A DNA stretch of 64,000 bases from Thermoplasmatota archaeon (GCA_028279595.1 JANQNK010000018.1:1-64000), one strand, 5' to 3'. Positions 35,380 through 44,237 are shown, counted from the stretch's first letter. The notes: a model not told the origin generated them from the letters alone. A program made the numbers and translations.

Positions 35380-36812
35380 GCTGGGGGCTAGCAGAGGCGG
35401 CAGCCTTGCTGCGCGCACAGGATAATATCACGATAATCTCACACATCGACGCCGACGGTGTGGCCGCATCCGCGGTGGCCGCAGCTGCCCTCGAAAGGGA
35501 AGGGATCCTGCACGAGGTGGTCTTCGTCAAACAGATGGAGGAGGCTGTCATCGAAGGCCTCCCCGACGGTTTCTACTGGTTCGTCGATCTAGGCTCGGGC
35601 AGCCTCGAGCTCCTCGACGGGTTAAAGTACCTCATCACGGACCATCACGCGCCCTCGGGGGAATGGCCCCCCGTGGACCGCTCGGACAGAGGCGACCTGA
35701 TGGCATACGCCAGACCGGACGACATCGCTATGCTCAACCCACATCTCCTCGGTCTCGACGGCGCTGTCGATATCAGTGGTGCAGGTGTGGCCTATCTGCT
35801 TGCGAAGGAGCTGTCATCGGACAACATCGACCTTGCTCATATCGGGGTTATCGGCGCCGTCGGCGACCTCCAGGACACCAGGGAGAACATGCTCACTGGA
35901 ACAAACAGGACCCTCATTGACGATGCCGTGAAGGCCGGGACCCTCGAGGTCAGGCGCGACGTCCATATCTACGGAAGGGAGACCAGGCCCCTGCAGAGGT
36001 TCCTGGCCTTCAGTGACGATCCCGCTATACCGGTGGCGAGGAACGACGAGGCGGCCGCCCTTGAGATCGTCCGGTCCGCGGGGGTCCGGCCTCGTGATGA
36101 CGGCCGATGGCGGTGCTGGGTGGACCTGACCTCGGAGGAGAAGGAAAGGCTCCTCTCGGCGGTCATCAAGCACATGATGGTCAACGGATCGTCGAGCGAC
36201 GACGTGAGGCGTCTGATGGGCGAGGTCTACTTGATCACCGGTGAGACCGAGGGAACGCCGATGCGGGACGCCAAGGAGTACGCCACCCTGCTCAACGCAT
36301 GCGGGCGTTACGACAGGGCAATGGTCGGGCACCGTTTGCTCCGGGGGGACGGGGACGCAAGGGCCGAGGCGATGGACCTCCTGAAGGGGCACAAGCGTGC
36401 GCTCGTCGACGCCATGAACGCCATGAGGGGGAAGGTCGTCCAGCGGGAGAGATGTCAGTTCTTCGACGCGGGGAACATGGTCAGCGAGACGATAGTCGGT
36501 ACAGTGGCGGGAATGCTACTCACCAGACCTGACGTCGATCCGACGAAACCCCTTTTCGGGTTCGCCGCGGCGGTACCCGCCTCGGGCGATGAGGACGTCC
36601 TCAAGGTCTCCGCGAGGATGGACCGCAGCCTGAAGGGGATCATCGACCTGAACTTGGTCGTCAGCACGGCGTCCGAGGCTGTCGGGGGTTTCGGCGGAGG
36701 CCACGACATCGCTGCAGGCGGTGCCATACCGGCAGACGCGATCGAGTCCTTCCTGGAGGAGGCCGAGAAGATGCTGGCCACGACTCGTGCGGACGATGGG
36801 GATCCGGACTGA
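35376..36812 (+). CDS. RecJ-like DHH phosphoesterase (GINS-associated nuclease type)
   Basis: 478 aa of the DHH family. Motif I is ISHIDADGVAASAV, motif II WFVDLGSG, motif III ITDHHAPSG (the DHH triad) and motif IV IGAVGDLQDTREN. The C-terminal DHHA1-type domain carries GGFGGGHDIAAGGAIP. Archaeal members bind GINS and act as 5'-3' exonucleases or, when inactive, as Cdc45 counterparts; here the motifs look intact, so activity is expected. It is translationally coupled to the GINS gene just upstream. Confidence 0.85.
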   Translation: MSWGLAEAAALLRAQDNITIISHIDADGVAASAVAAAALEREGILHEVVFVKQMEEAVIEGLPDGFYWFVDLGSGSLELLDGLKYLITDHHAPSGEWPPVDRSDRGDLMAYARPDDIAMLNPHLLGLDGAVDISGAGVAYLLAKELSSDNIDLAHIGVIGAVGDLQDTRENMLTGTNRTLIDDAVKAGTLEVRRDVHIYGRETRPLQRFLAFSDDPAIPVARNDEAAALEIVRSAGVRPRDDGRWRCWVDLTSEEKERLLSAVIKHMMVNGSSSDDVRRLMGEVYLITGETEGTPMRDAKEYATLLNACGRYDRAMVGHRLLRGDGDARAEAMDLLKGHKRALVDAMNAMRGKVVQRERCQFFDAGNMVSETIVGTVAGMLLTRPDVDPTKPLFGFAAAVPASGDEDVLKVSARMDRSLKGIIDLNLVVSTASEAVGGFGGGHDIAAGGAIPADAIESFLEEAEKMLATTRADDGDPD

Positions 36813-36860
36813 AGGACCGGGATCCGGCTCCTGAACATTGAATTTTCGACCTGTATAAGG

Positions 36861-36870
36861 GTTATATATC
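36861..36870 (+). promoter_or_regulatory. TATA box for the MBL-fold gene
   Basis: GTTATATATC predicts a start near 36892, immediately before the ATG at 36899. Confidence 0.5.
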
Positions 36871-36898
36871 CGGGAAATCGTTACTGCGGGGAAGAGGT

Positions 36899-37531
36899 AT
36901 GCGGATAATCTGGCACGGGCATTCCTGTTTCGAGGTCAAGGACGAGGTTTCCCTCGTCATCGACCCCCACGACGGGAAGTCCATAGGGATCCGGCCGCCG
37001 AAGGCCCTTGCGGACGTCGTACTGGTCACACACGATCACTTCGACCATAATGCGGTCAGGGTGGTCCAGGGACCCAAGACGAAGGTGGTCGAGGACCCCG
37101 GTCGGGCCACCAGGTTCGGGATCAAGATACTTGGCATGCCCGCATACCACGACCACGTCGAGGGGGCGAGGCGCGGCGGCATCACGATATTCAAGTTCGT
37201 CGTGGACGGCATTACATTCTGCCATCTCGGAGACATAGGCGAGATGCTCAGCCCCGAGAGGATCCGGGACCTCGGGAAGGTCGATATCCTGTTCATACCC
37301 GCGGGCGGACGCTTCACACTCGAGCCGGAGCAGGCGTGGCAGCTCACGAGGGCGATATCGCCGAGGGTGGTCGTACCGATGCACTACCGGTTGGGCGGCA
37401 TCAGCCTGCCCCTGAAGCCCGTGAGCGCGTTCACCGACCTGGCGGACAATGTCATGGATGTCGGGAACGAGATCGACATAATAGAGGAGGAACTTCCGGA
37501 CGACCTCGAGACCTGGGTCTTCGGACTCTAG
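36899..37531 (+). CDS. UPF0173-type MBL-fold metal-dependent hydrolase
   Basis: 210 aa. MRIIWHGHSCFEVKDE at the N terminus, VVLVTHDHFDHNAV (HxHxDH), FCHLGDIGEML and a C-terminal VVVPMHYRLGG fit the UPF0173/YtkL subgroup of metallo-beta-lactamase-fold hydrolases. Two metal ions are expected; the substrate is unknown for most of the family. It has its own TATA box and precedes the fumarase genes by 50 bases. Confidence 0.87.
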   Translation: MRIIWHGHSCFEVKDEVSLVIDPHDGKSIGIRPPKALADVVLVTHDHFDHNAVRVVQGPKTKVVEDPGRATRFGIKILGMPAYHDHVEGARRGGITIFKFVVDGITFCHLGDIGEMLSPERIRDLGKVDILFIPAGGRFTLEPEQAWQLTRAISPRVVVPMHYRLGGISLPLKPVSAFTDLADNVMDVGNEIDIIEEELPDDLETWVFGL

Positions 37532-37581
37532 TCAATTTCACGACTCCAGCTCGATGCATAGCAACCTGGGAGAGCGATAGG

Positions 37582-38454
37582 ATGGATGAGGAGACGATCC
37601 GCAGCACTGTTGCCGGAATGCTCGATCGGGCAGTCAAGGCGCTGCCTCCGGACGTGAGGTCCGCATTGGCCGAATGCGAGACCGACGGGGACGGGATAGA
37701 TGCCGTCCAGGTCCGTACGATCATGGAGAACATCAGAATGGGTGAGGAGAAGGGTATACCCATGTGCGAGGACACCGGCGTTCCCGTGTTCTGGCTCCGG
37801 TACGGGAAGGTCCCGATATCGCTCCAGGACGTTGTTTCGGCCATCAAGGAGGGTCTCGTAGAGGCTGCCGATAGGGCTCCCCTCAGACCGAATTCCGTGC
37901 ACCCGTTGACGCGTCTCAACCATGGCGACAACTTCGGCCATGGTCTTCCGTTGATCCATATCACCCCGATAGAGTCGGAGCAGATCGAGATATGGACACT
38001 GACCAAGGGCCACGGTTCTGAGAACATGAGCGCCCTCGGAATGCTCGCTCCGGCAGCCGGTGTCAAGGGGATCAAGGAGTTCGTGCTCGAGACGGTCGTC
38101 AATGCCGGTGGGAACCCGTGTCCACCCCTCGTCTTGGGAGTCGGTATCGGAGGAACTGCCGACACCGCGATGGCCCTGGCGAAGAAGGCACTCCTGAGAC
38201 CGATAGACACCTTCAATCAGGACCCGTCCATGGCGCAGCTGGAGGCGGACCTTCGTGCCGGCCTTCGCGACATCGGCGTCGGACCCATGGGGCTTGGTGG
38301 ATCACCCACCGTGATCGGGGTCAACGTCGAGCACGCCAACTGCCATCCAGCATCCCTACCGGTGGGCGTGAACGTGCAGTGCTGGGCCGACCGATGGGCG
38401 AAGGCGACCTTCAGGATGGACGGTACCGTCGAGGTGCTGGGGGGAGATATATGA
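37582..38454 (+). CDS. fumA: Fumarate hydratase class I, alpha subunit
   Basis: 290 aa, N-terminal part of the two-gene class I fumarase: PMCEDTGVPVFWL holds the first cluster cysteine, NHGDNFGHGLPLIHITPI follows, and further cysteines lie in NAGGNPCPPLVLGVGIGGTAD and VEHANCHPASLPVGVN. These three cysteines bind the catalytic 4Fe-4S cluster. The enzyme interconverts fumarate and malate. Its stop overlaps the beta subunit start (ATGA). Confidence 0.93.
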   Translation: MDEETIRSTVAGMLDRAVKALPPDVRSALAECETDGDGIDAVQVRTIMENIRMGEEKGIPMCEDTGVPVFWLRYGKVPISLQDVVSAIKEGLVEAADRAPLRPNSVHPLTRLNHGDNFGHGLPLIHITPIESEQIEIWTLTKGHGSENMSALGMLAPAAGVKGIKEFVLETVVNAGGNPCPPLVLGVGIGGTADTAMALAKKALLRPIDTFNQDPSMAQLEADLRAGLRDIGVGPMGLGGSPTVIGVNVEHANCHPASLPVGVNVQCWADRWAKATFRMDGTVEVLGGDI

Positions 38455-39038
38455 CCGATGAAGTGAAGAGGTTGACGACCCCCCTGAGCGAGGAGGAAGC
38501 AAGGGACCTGAGGATCGGGGACCTTGTCTCCTTCACAGGGGTGGTATACACTCTGAGGGACCAGGGACACCTCCGGGCCATGGAGCAGGAGGTCCCGGTC
38601 GACCTTAAGGGTGCGCTCGTGTTCCACTGCGGACCGCTAGTCAAGGAGACGTCCGATGGATGGGAGGTCCTTGCAGCCGGACCGACCACCTCGATAAGGA
38701 TGGAAGGTCTTGAACGCGAGTTCATCGAGAGGTTCAGGCCCGGAGCCCTTATGGGCAAGGGAGGGATGGGCCAGAGGACGTCCGAGGCGCTGCAGGAGTT
38801 CGGCGCTGTATATCTCGCCTGGACAGGCGGCGCCGCTGTGCTCGCCGCAGAGGCCATAAGATCTGCCGAGGTATATTGGTTGGATCTGGGGACCCCCGAG
38901 GCTCTCTGGGTGTTCCACGTCGAGGACCTAGGCCCGGTCGTGGTCGCGATGGATTCACACGGCGGGAACCTGTACAAAGAGGTCAGGGACAAGGTTGAAC
39001 GTGACATGCCCGCCATCAGGGCCGGTCTCGGGATCTGA
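38451..39038 (+). CDS. fumB: Fumarate hydratase class I, beta subunit
   Basis: 195 aa corresponding to the C-terminal swivel domain: LRIGDLVSFTGVVYTLRDQGHLRAM, FHCGPLVKE, AGPTTSIRME, MGKGGMGQRTSEAL, TGGAAVLAAE and the final GTPEALWVFHVEDLGPVVVAMDSHGGNLY. The product pairs with the alpha subunit as in other archaea. Its end overlaps the convergent XTP pyrophosphatase gene by 23 bases. Confidence 0.93.
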   Translation: MTDEVKRLTTPLSEEEARDLRIGDLVSFTGVVYTLRDQGHLRAMEQEVPVDLKGALVFHCGPLVKETSDGWEVLAAGPTTSIRMEGLEREFIERFRPGALMGKGGMGQRTSEALQEFGAVYLAWTGGAAVLAAEAIRSAEVYWLDLGTPEALWVFHVEDLGPVVVAMDSHGGNLYKEVRDKVERDMPAIRAGLGI

Positions 39039-39561
39039 GGAACCCTGCCATCGACTCCAGGGCCCGTCCCCTGTGGCTCAATTCGTTCTTTTCAGCTGGT
39101 GTCATCTCAGCGAAGGTCCGGTCGTGACCGTCGGGAATGAAGATGGGATCGTATCCGAATCCACCGGTGCCCCGCCTCTCCGTGGCGACCGTCCCGGTGA
39201 CCTCTCCCTTGAATACGTGGGACGTTCCGTCATAGTAAAGGATGCAGGCCTCGAAATGGGCCCTCCTGTCGGTCCCCACGAGCTTCAGGACCCCGTCCAG
39301 GCCGATCGAGCCGTGTATGTGCTTGGAGTAAACGCCCGGGAACCCCGGGATCGGATCGATGAAGAACCCGGAGTCCTCTATTACGAACTCGTCCAGTTCA
39401 CGCGAGAGAACGGAGGCGCCGTATAGGACCACATCCTCGAGTGAATCCGCCTGGACCTCTGGATACTCCCTGTCGGACATCGACAGTTGCAGACCGAGAG
39501 GCTCAAGGAATGTGCGGAACTCCTCGAACTTTCCCTCGTTGGTGGTGATGAACGGGATCAT
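39016..39561 (-). CDS. XTP/dITP diphosphatase (Ham1/RdgB family)
   Basis: 181 aa. MIPFITTNEGKFEEFRTFL is the substrate-binding N terminus (TxNxxK), VIEDSGFFIDPIPGFPGVYSK the central motif, and GTGGFGYDPIFIPDGHDRTFAEM the C-terminal one. It removes deaminated purine nucleotides from the nucleotide pool. The frame stays open far upstream, but only the ATG at 39561 gives a normal N terminus. It overlaps the 39558-39767 gene by ATGA. Confidence 0.93.
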   Translation of the reverse strand: MIPFITTNEGKFEEFRTFLEPLGLQLSMSDREYPEVQADSLEDVVLYGASVLSRELDEFVIEDSGFFIDPIPGFPGVYSKHIHGSIGLDGVLKLVGTDRRAHFEACILYYDGTSHVFKGEVTGTVATERRGTGGFGYDPIFIPDGHDRTFAEMTPAEKNELSHRGRALESMAGFLRSRDRP

Positions 39562-39767
39562 GACTGGACCTTCCCGACCAGGGCCTGGTCCACGTCCGGG
39601 ACGAGCCCGGAGACGTCCATTCCCTCCTCGACGGCCAGGATGAGAGCCACCACCTCGGCCTCGATGGCCAGCTCCCGCTTCATCCGGTTTATGCGCCCCA
39701 TGACCGTCCTTCGGTCCGATCCGATGTGCTGGGCTATCCTGTCCGCGATATCGATGAGGAGCGTCAT
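39558..39767 (-). CDS. Small helical protein, unknown
   Basis: 69 aa, chosen start at 39767, four-base overlaps with genes on both sides. It is a three-helix segment (IADRIAQHIGSDRRTVMGRINRMKRELAIEAEVVALILAVEEGMDVSGLVP) that resembles the N-terminal helical module found in several archaeal replication and repair proteins (for example ahead of OB folds). Here it stands alone. Function unknown. Confidence 0.6.
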   Translation of the reverse strand: MTLLIDIADRIAQHIGSDRRTVMGRINRMKRELAIEAEVVALILAVEEGMDVSGLVPDVDQALVGKVQS

Positions 39768-40279
39768 TCGGTTTCGACCTCCAGGATCTTCCATTCGGTC
39801 CACCCCGGGCCGCTGGCCATGCCGCCCTTCCTCCGTGAGTAGTAATGACCTCCCACCGGGAGTCCTGCCACCGGACCCGACCAGACAACGAAATCGGAGA
39901 TCCCCTTGCTGATGAACCACCTCATCTCCTGGGCCACGCCCTCGAGGTCGGCGGACCTGAACCAGAGGACGACGTTCTCGGTGAGACCGAGCGCCTCGAT
40001 CGCGAGGTCACGCCAGTACCTGCCCCCGTGCCTGATGACGACCGAGCTCGCTCCGGCAACGAGGAGGTCGATGATGTCATCGGTGTCGACGGGACCGGAA
40101 TCGACCCACAGGTCGCGGCGGCCGCTGTTCGAAAGCGCTTCTATGGAATCGAGGGAATGCTTTCCCCGGGAGTGTCCGGGCATGTCGACGACATAGGTCC
40201 TGCCGGCCAGGGTCTCAACGCTGCCCGAAAGGCCAGCGATCCCGTCGTCGCCGAGGCTCACGATGGGGAACTCACTCAT
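39764..40279 (-). CDS. HisA/HisF-like half-barrel protein
   Basis: 171 aa. The strand-helix pattern LWVDSGPVDTDDIIDLLVAGASSVVIRH recalls the phosphate-binding strands of HisA-like TIM barrels, and YVVDMPGHSRG starts an earlier strand. It is too short for a full barrel and lacks both catalytic Asp residues of HisA, so another role is likely. It overlaps neighbours on both sides and is co-transcribed with the XTP pyrophosphatase and the CPBP protease gene. Confidence 0.45.
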   Translation of the reverse strand: MSEFPIVSLGDDGIAGLSGSVETLAGRTYVVDMPGHSRGKHSLDSIEALSNSGRRDLWVDSGPVDTDDIIDLLVAGASSVVIRHGGRYWRDLAIEALGLTENVVLWFRSADLEGVAQEMRWFISKGISDFVVWSGPVAGLPVGGHYYSRRKGGMASGPGWTEWKILEVETE

Positions 40280-41558
40280 TGTAAGGCCTCCTGCTGTCCT
40301 TCAGGTATCTCTCCTTGACCTCATCGAGGAGCTCCCGGCCGTAGGTGACCGCAAGATAGAACCCTATCGGAATGGCGGTCAGGATCAGAACGCCCTCGAT
40401 CAACATCATGCCAAGGGTGATCCCCTGCGGGAGCCCTATGAAGAGGATCGCTCCGAAGTAATCGATCATGAAGTGGAGCATTATCGACGCATGGAGGCCC
40501 TTCTCGATGTAGAGGTATGCGAACAGAAGGCCGCTGAAGAAGGCAGACGGGAACTTGAAGGCGTCCCATCCGTAGATGACGTGGGCGAGTCCGAATATGA
40601 GCGACGACAGGACGATCAGGACCATGGTCGGCTGGTCGAAGGTCTTCGTCCCACCGATGAGTGTCCGCAATCCCCTGTACCGTCCGCTCGAACTCCCGAT
40701 GATGAAGAGAGGGAGGCCGATGAGGAGCACCCTGGTGACGAGCTCCTCGTAGACGGAGGCGTTCGCCAGCAGGAAGAGGAGCTGCCAGTTCTCGAAGTCC
40801 CAGTCCCCAGGGCCTGCCGGGAATACTCCCGTGAGTATGACGATGATGTTGTACAGTATGACCAGTGAGATGTCGATGAGGAACAGGTAGATCAGGACCA
40901 TGGGCGTGCTCCTCGGATGGATGCGCTTCATGTTCGCCAGCTGCCTGAGCTCCCTCATGAACGGACGCCACTCCGTCATTGTCAGCATCGTGGAGACAAT
41001 GATCATCATGCAGATGAAGAAGAAGTATCCCACGAGCACGTAACCGGAGAGCGAGAGCAGACCGAAGGCTACCGGAGTGAACACCGCGAGTACGTAGCTC
41101 TCGTCGACCAGCGGTCCGGGCACGGTGGCCATCGCACCTGCAAGGGCGACCATGTGCCCCACGAAATAGTAGATCACGAAGGCGATCACCCAGAAGGCCA
41201 GACCGAACCTCAATACATCGGTGAAGAACGTCTGGAAGAAGCTCGGTCTCTGCTCACCCCGCCAGTACTGTTCTTGTCCTAGAGGAGCCCGTGCAGGATA
41301 GGGTCGGTCATTCCGGCGGTCCCTCTGGGGCGGCGGTCCTGTGTCCCAGTATGGATCGTAGGGTCTCGGTTCCTGTGAACGCTGGGGCGGCCTCCTGGCG
41401 GGGTCCTCTCCGTACCGGATGAACCTGCCGACGTCGTCGCTCTCCATCATCTCGTACTGGCGCGACCTTATCGACTTACGGCACGTCGGGCATTGGATAT
41501 TCGCCTTCGTTCCGTCGTCCTCGACCGCGGTCCCGCAGCCCAGGCACATCGTACGCAT
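40272..41558 (-). CDS. CPBP-family intramembrane protease with N-terminal zinc ribbon
   Basis: 428 aa. The N terminus has CLGCGTAVEDDG and CPTCRKSI, a zinc ribbon, followed by a Pro/Arg-rich linker to about residue 100. At least seven membrane segments follow. CPBP (Abi) motifs are NASVYEELVTRVLLIG (EExxxR), LAHVIYGW and SIMLHFMIDYFGAI with the catalytic-type Glu and His residues. Family members are related to the CAAX protease Rce1. The cytoplasmic ribbon may sense or bind a nucleic acid or protein partner. A TTTAAATAT tract lies upstream. Confidence 0.85.
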   Translation of the reverse strand: MRTMCLGCGTAVEDDGTKANIQCPTCRKSIRSRQYEMMESDDVGRFIRYGEDPARRPPQRSQEPRPYDPYWDTGPPPQRDRRNDRPYPARAPLGQEQYWRGEQRPSFFQTFFTDVLRFGLAFWVIAFVIYYFVGHMVALAGAMATVPGPLVDESYVLAVFTPVAFGLLSLSGYVLVGYFFFICMMIIVSTMLTMTEWRPFMRELRQLANMKRIHPRSTPMVLIYLFLIDISLVILYNIIVILTGVFPAGPGDWDFENWQLLFLLANASVYEELVTRVLLIGLPLFIIGSSSGRYRGLRTLIGGTKTFDQPTMVLIVLSSLIFGLAHVIYGWDAFKFPSAFFSGLLFAYLYIEKGLHASIMLHFMIDYFGAILFIGLPQGITLGMMLIEGVLILTAIPIGFYLAVTYGRELLDEVKERYLKDSRRPYNE

Positions 41559-41759
41559 CGGAACTGGATTCCGCCCATGATATTTAAACCCGAAGCCGGC
41601 AGGACCCCCGGCACCAGATCTCCCGAGGCGCGTTGGCGGCCGACCGAGGTCGGCGGCGAGCGCGCCATTCGACCCATCACCATTAATCCCGAGACGCGTC
41701 GATGGCCGATGTTCGTCGCCATCGAGCGCGCAACCCGATTGGGACCGACTTCACAGAAT

Positions 41760-41769
41760 ACCTATATAT
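41760..41769 (+). promoter_or_regulatory. TATA box for hutH
   Basis: ACCTATATAT predicts a start near 41791, nine bases before the ATG at 41800. The 241-base gap to the CPBP gene otherwise holds only the divergent TATA tract near 41580. Confidence 0.5.
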
Positions 41770-41799
41770 GGTGGTGGCCGATTGGCGACCGGTGAGCGC

Positions 41800-43329
41800 A
41801 TGACAGTCACGATCACTGGTAAGGGACTGACCGTCGAGAAGGTCGTCGCCGTGGCCCGCCATGGCGAGAAGGTCGAGCTCCATCCGGACGCCATCGAGAG
41901 GATGAAGGTATGCCGCGCGATGGTCGAACGGAAGATAGAGGACCGCGAGGTCATGTACGGCATCAACACCGGGATCGGCGAGTTCTCAGAGATAATCCTC
42001 GACGACGAGCAGATCAAGCGCTTCCAGAAGTACCTTATCTACAACCATGCCGCAGGGATAGGCGAGCCAGCTCCTATCGAGCACGTCCGCGCTGCGATGC
42101 TCGGGCGCGTTAACGTTCTGGCCAACGGACATTCGGGGAACAGGCCCGTCATGGCCGAGACCTACGTTGCCATGTTGAACGCTGGCGTGACACCGATGGT
42201 CTGCGAGAAGGGGAGCGTAGGAGCATGCGGCGACCTCGCACCACTGAGCCAGATGGCACTCGTCATGATGGGCGAAGGAGAGGCCTTCTACGATGGCAAG
42301 CGGATGTCCGGGAAGGACGCGATGGCCTCCGCTGGGATCGAGACGGTGACCTTCATGGCCCGCGACGGGCTTTCCATGATCAATGGCAGCAACCTCCTGA
42401 CCGGAATAAACGCGCTGACCATTCACGATACCGAGAAATGGCTCAAGCAGGCCGAGATCGCGGCCGCTATGACCCTCGAGGCACTGATAGCGAACCTCAA
42501 GCCTTACACGAGCAGGCTCCACGAACTCAGGGGATTTCCGGGAGCGGTCACTTCCGCGAACAACATCAACGCCTGCCTTCGGCACGGCGACGTCATCACC
42601 GGAAAGATGAAGGTCCGCGTCCAGGACGCATACAGCATGCGCTCGACGCCACAGGTAATCGGAGCAGCAAGGGACGCCCTGAAGTGGGCCAAGCAGCAGG
42701 TTGAGATCGAACTGAACGGGATAGGGGACAATCCGGTGTTCGTTCCAGAAGAGAACCTCCAGATCAGCGGCGCGAACTTCCAGGGGACGCCGGTCAGTCT
42801 TCCCATGGACATGGTCGGTACGGCCATCACCATGGTCTCCGTGCTTTCAGAGAGGCGTCTCAACCGCCTCCTGAACCCGGCCCTTAGTGTAGGGCTCCCC
42901 GCATTCCTCACTCACGACCCGGGTTTCTATTCAGGACTCATGCTGAGCCAGTACACCGCCGGAATGCTGATCGTCGAGCAGAGGATACTCTCTAACCCGA
43001 GCAGCATCCAGTCCATTCCGGCCGCAGCGGACCAGGAGGACTTCGTCTCCATGGGCATGAACGGCGCCCTGAAGAACAGACAGATCCTGGATAACGCCTA
43101 CGGGATCCTCGGGATAGAGTTCATAGCAGCGGCGCAGGCCCTCGACATCCGGGACTTCAAGCTCGGCAACGGCACCGAGGCGGCACGAAAGGCGATCCGC
43201 GAGGTCGTCGATCACCTCGACGAGGACAGGCCCCTCTATCCGGACCACAACACCATGGCGGAACTCGTGAAGAACTGCAGGATCCTCGATGCGGTCGAGG
43301 ACGAGATCGGCGAACTCACAACTTACTGA
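41800..43329 (+). CDS. hutH: Histidine ammonia-lyase-type enzyme with Ala-Cys-Gly core
   Basis: 509 aa. MYGINTGIGEFSE carries the catalytic Tyr; GSVGACGDLAPLSQ is the site that normally cyclises to the MIO cofactor. At residues 142-144 it reads Ala-Cys-Gly, not Ala-Ser-Gly. YSMRSTPQVIGAARD, NGIGDNPVF and SAAADQEDFVS-like AAADQEDFVSMG are further active-site motifs of the family. The reaction would be deamination of histidine to urocanate. It is not next to other hut genes. Length and motifs favour HutH over phenylalanine ammonia-lyase. Confidence 0.88.
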   Translation: MTVTITGKGLTVEKVVAVARHGEKVELHPDAIERMKVCRAMVERKIEDREVMYGINTGIGEFSEIILDDEQIKRFQKYLIYNHAAGIGEPAPIEHVRAAMLGRVNVLANGHSGNRPVMAETYVAMLNAGVTPMVCEKGSVGACGDLAPLSQMALVMMGEGEAFYDGKRMSGKDAMASAGIETVTFMARDGLSMINGSNLLTGINALTIHDTEKWLKQAEIAAAMTLEALIANLKPYTSRLHELRGFPGAVTSANNINACLRHGDVITGKMKVRVQDAYSMRSTPQVIGAARDALKWAKQQVEIELNGIGDNPVFVPEENLQISGANFQGTPVSLPMDMVGTAITMVSVLSERRLNRLLNPALSVGLPAFLTHDPGFYSGLMLSQYTAGMLIVEQRILSNPSSIQSIPAAADQEDFVSMGMNGALKNRQILDNAYGILGIEFIAAAQALDIRDFKLGNGTEAARKAIREVVDHLDEDRPLYPDHNTMAELVKNCRILDAVEDEIGELTTY

Positions 43330-43482
43330 GATTCCAGTTACAAAGTAATTACATTCCCATAATGCGGATGCAAAATACAGATTGTCCAGTAACTGTCATT
43401 TACCTGTAAATAATTACGAGTTCACAAATTAATTAATTGTGAAGTGTTTAACAATTGATATTTATAGGTTTCCCGCCGAGTA

Positions 43483-43899
43483 TTGTTCGGAGGAGGTGGT
43501 CGGATCTGCAATAAGTGGAAACGCAAGTACACCGAAGGAGTCCTGATAGCCCTCTTCCTATCGGGGATCGCGACGGCATTGGTCCTGGTCGTTCTTAACG
43601 ACGCGTTCCTCGAAGGGGACACGGACCGGATCGCTCAGAATTCCGGCGGAGAGATAGCATCTAACTATCAGGAGCAGTCCCAGGAGCTGGACTCCGGGGC
43701 CGATCGAACGGGTGAGGAAGGACGAAGCTCATCCTATCAAAGTGGATCATGGCGTGAGAACGGTACGAGCGGACAGTCGACAGGACCTGTCGCGTCCACC
43801 GAGACGAATGCGAGCATGGTCTCCGTGTATCTGATCTCACTGCTGTTCGTGATGGCGCTTGCGCCTCCAGCGATAATCATGGTCAAGCACATTTTCTGA
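43483..43899 (+). CDS. Two-TM protein with polar linker, start uncertain
   Basis: About 130 aa. A membrane helix (LIALFLSGIATALVLVVLNDAF), a roughly 75-residue Ser/Gly/Glu/Thr-rich hydrophilic linker and a second helix (VSVYLISLLFVMALAPPAIIMV) are seen. No family is recognised. The only conventional start in frame is the TTG at 43483, but a TTTATAGG tract at 43460-43468 would start transcription after it and GGAGGAGG at 43489 points to a start near 43505, where no ATG, GTG or TTG is in frame. The AT-rich gap 43330-43480 before it has no gene. Confidence 0.5.
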   Translation: MFGGGGRICNKWKRKYTEGVLIALFLSGIATALVLVVLNDAFLEGDTDRIAQNSGGEIASNYQEQSQELDSGADRTGEEGRSSSYQSGSWRENGTSGQSTGPVASTETNASMVSVYLISLLFVMALAPPAIIMVKHIF

Positions 43900-43907
43900 C
43901 GAAGGAA

Positions 43908-44111
43908 CTAACCGCCTGAAACGACGATGATGACAGTGTACTCCTGGCCCACATCCAGTTCTTCGTCGTCGGGCACAGGTGTACCGTTCGCCAATAGAAG
44001 AACAGCTGAGGTCGTCATTCCCAGGCTCTTGATGAGATCGACGCCAGTATTCCCGTCTACCTCGATATCCTCGACTGGTTTGTCGCCGATCCTGACCTTT
44101 ACAACAGTCAT
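43908..44111 (-). CDS. Ubiquitin-like small archaeal modifier / ThiS-MoaD-type protein
   Basis: 67 aa from the ATG at 44111. It has the beta-grasp pattern of ThiS/MoaD proteins (VVKVRIGDKPVEDIEV, then helix TGVDLIKSLGM, then AVLLLANGTPVPDDEEL, then YTVIIVVSGG) and ends exactly in Gly-Gly. Such tails are activated by an E1-like enzyme, either for sulfur transfer or for conjugation to proteins (SAMPylation in Haloferax). No E1-like gene lies nearby. A leaderless start fits the TTTATCT box at 44134-44140. The gene lies just outside the integrated element. Confidence 0.7.
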   Translation of the reverse strand: MTVVKVRIGDKPVEDIEVDGNTGVDLIKSLGMTTSAVLLLANGTPVPDDEELDVGQEYTVIIVVSGG

Positions 44112-44147
44112 CGTTCCCAGGAATGACCGTCGATAGATAAATGTATT

Positions 44148-44159
44148 GACCCAGCGGGA
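44148..44159 (+). repeat. tRNA-Ala 3'-end fragment, outer copy 1
   Basis: GACCCAGCGGGA equals the 3' acceptor/T-stem part of the tRNA-Ala at 54475-54575, read on the same strand as the left attachment site. It is preceded by ATAAATGTATT, which recurs at 44253-44263 before the true left site. Confidence 0.6.
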
Positions 44160-44179
44160 CCGTGACATTCAAGAAGGAA

Positions 44180-44191
44180 GACCCAGCGGGA
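44180..44191 (+). repeat. tRNA-Ala 3'-end fragment, outer copy 2
   Basis: A second GACCCAGCGGGA in direct orientation. It also pairs with the inverted copy at 44238-44248, giving a long-looped hairpin whose inner arm is CTCGAG repeated at both ends. Confidence 0.6.
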
Positions 44192-44237
44192 TCCTCGAGC
44201 TTAAGAAATCCTGGATTCCTGGATTAACTCGAGGAGA

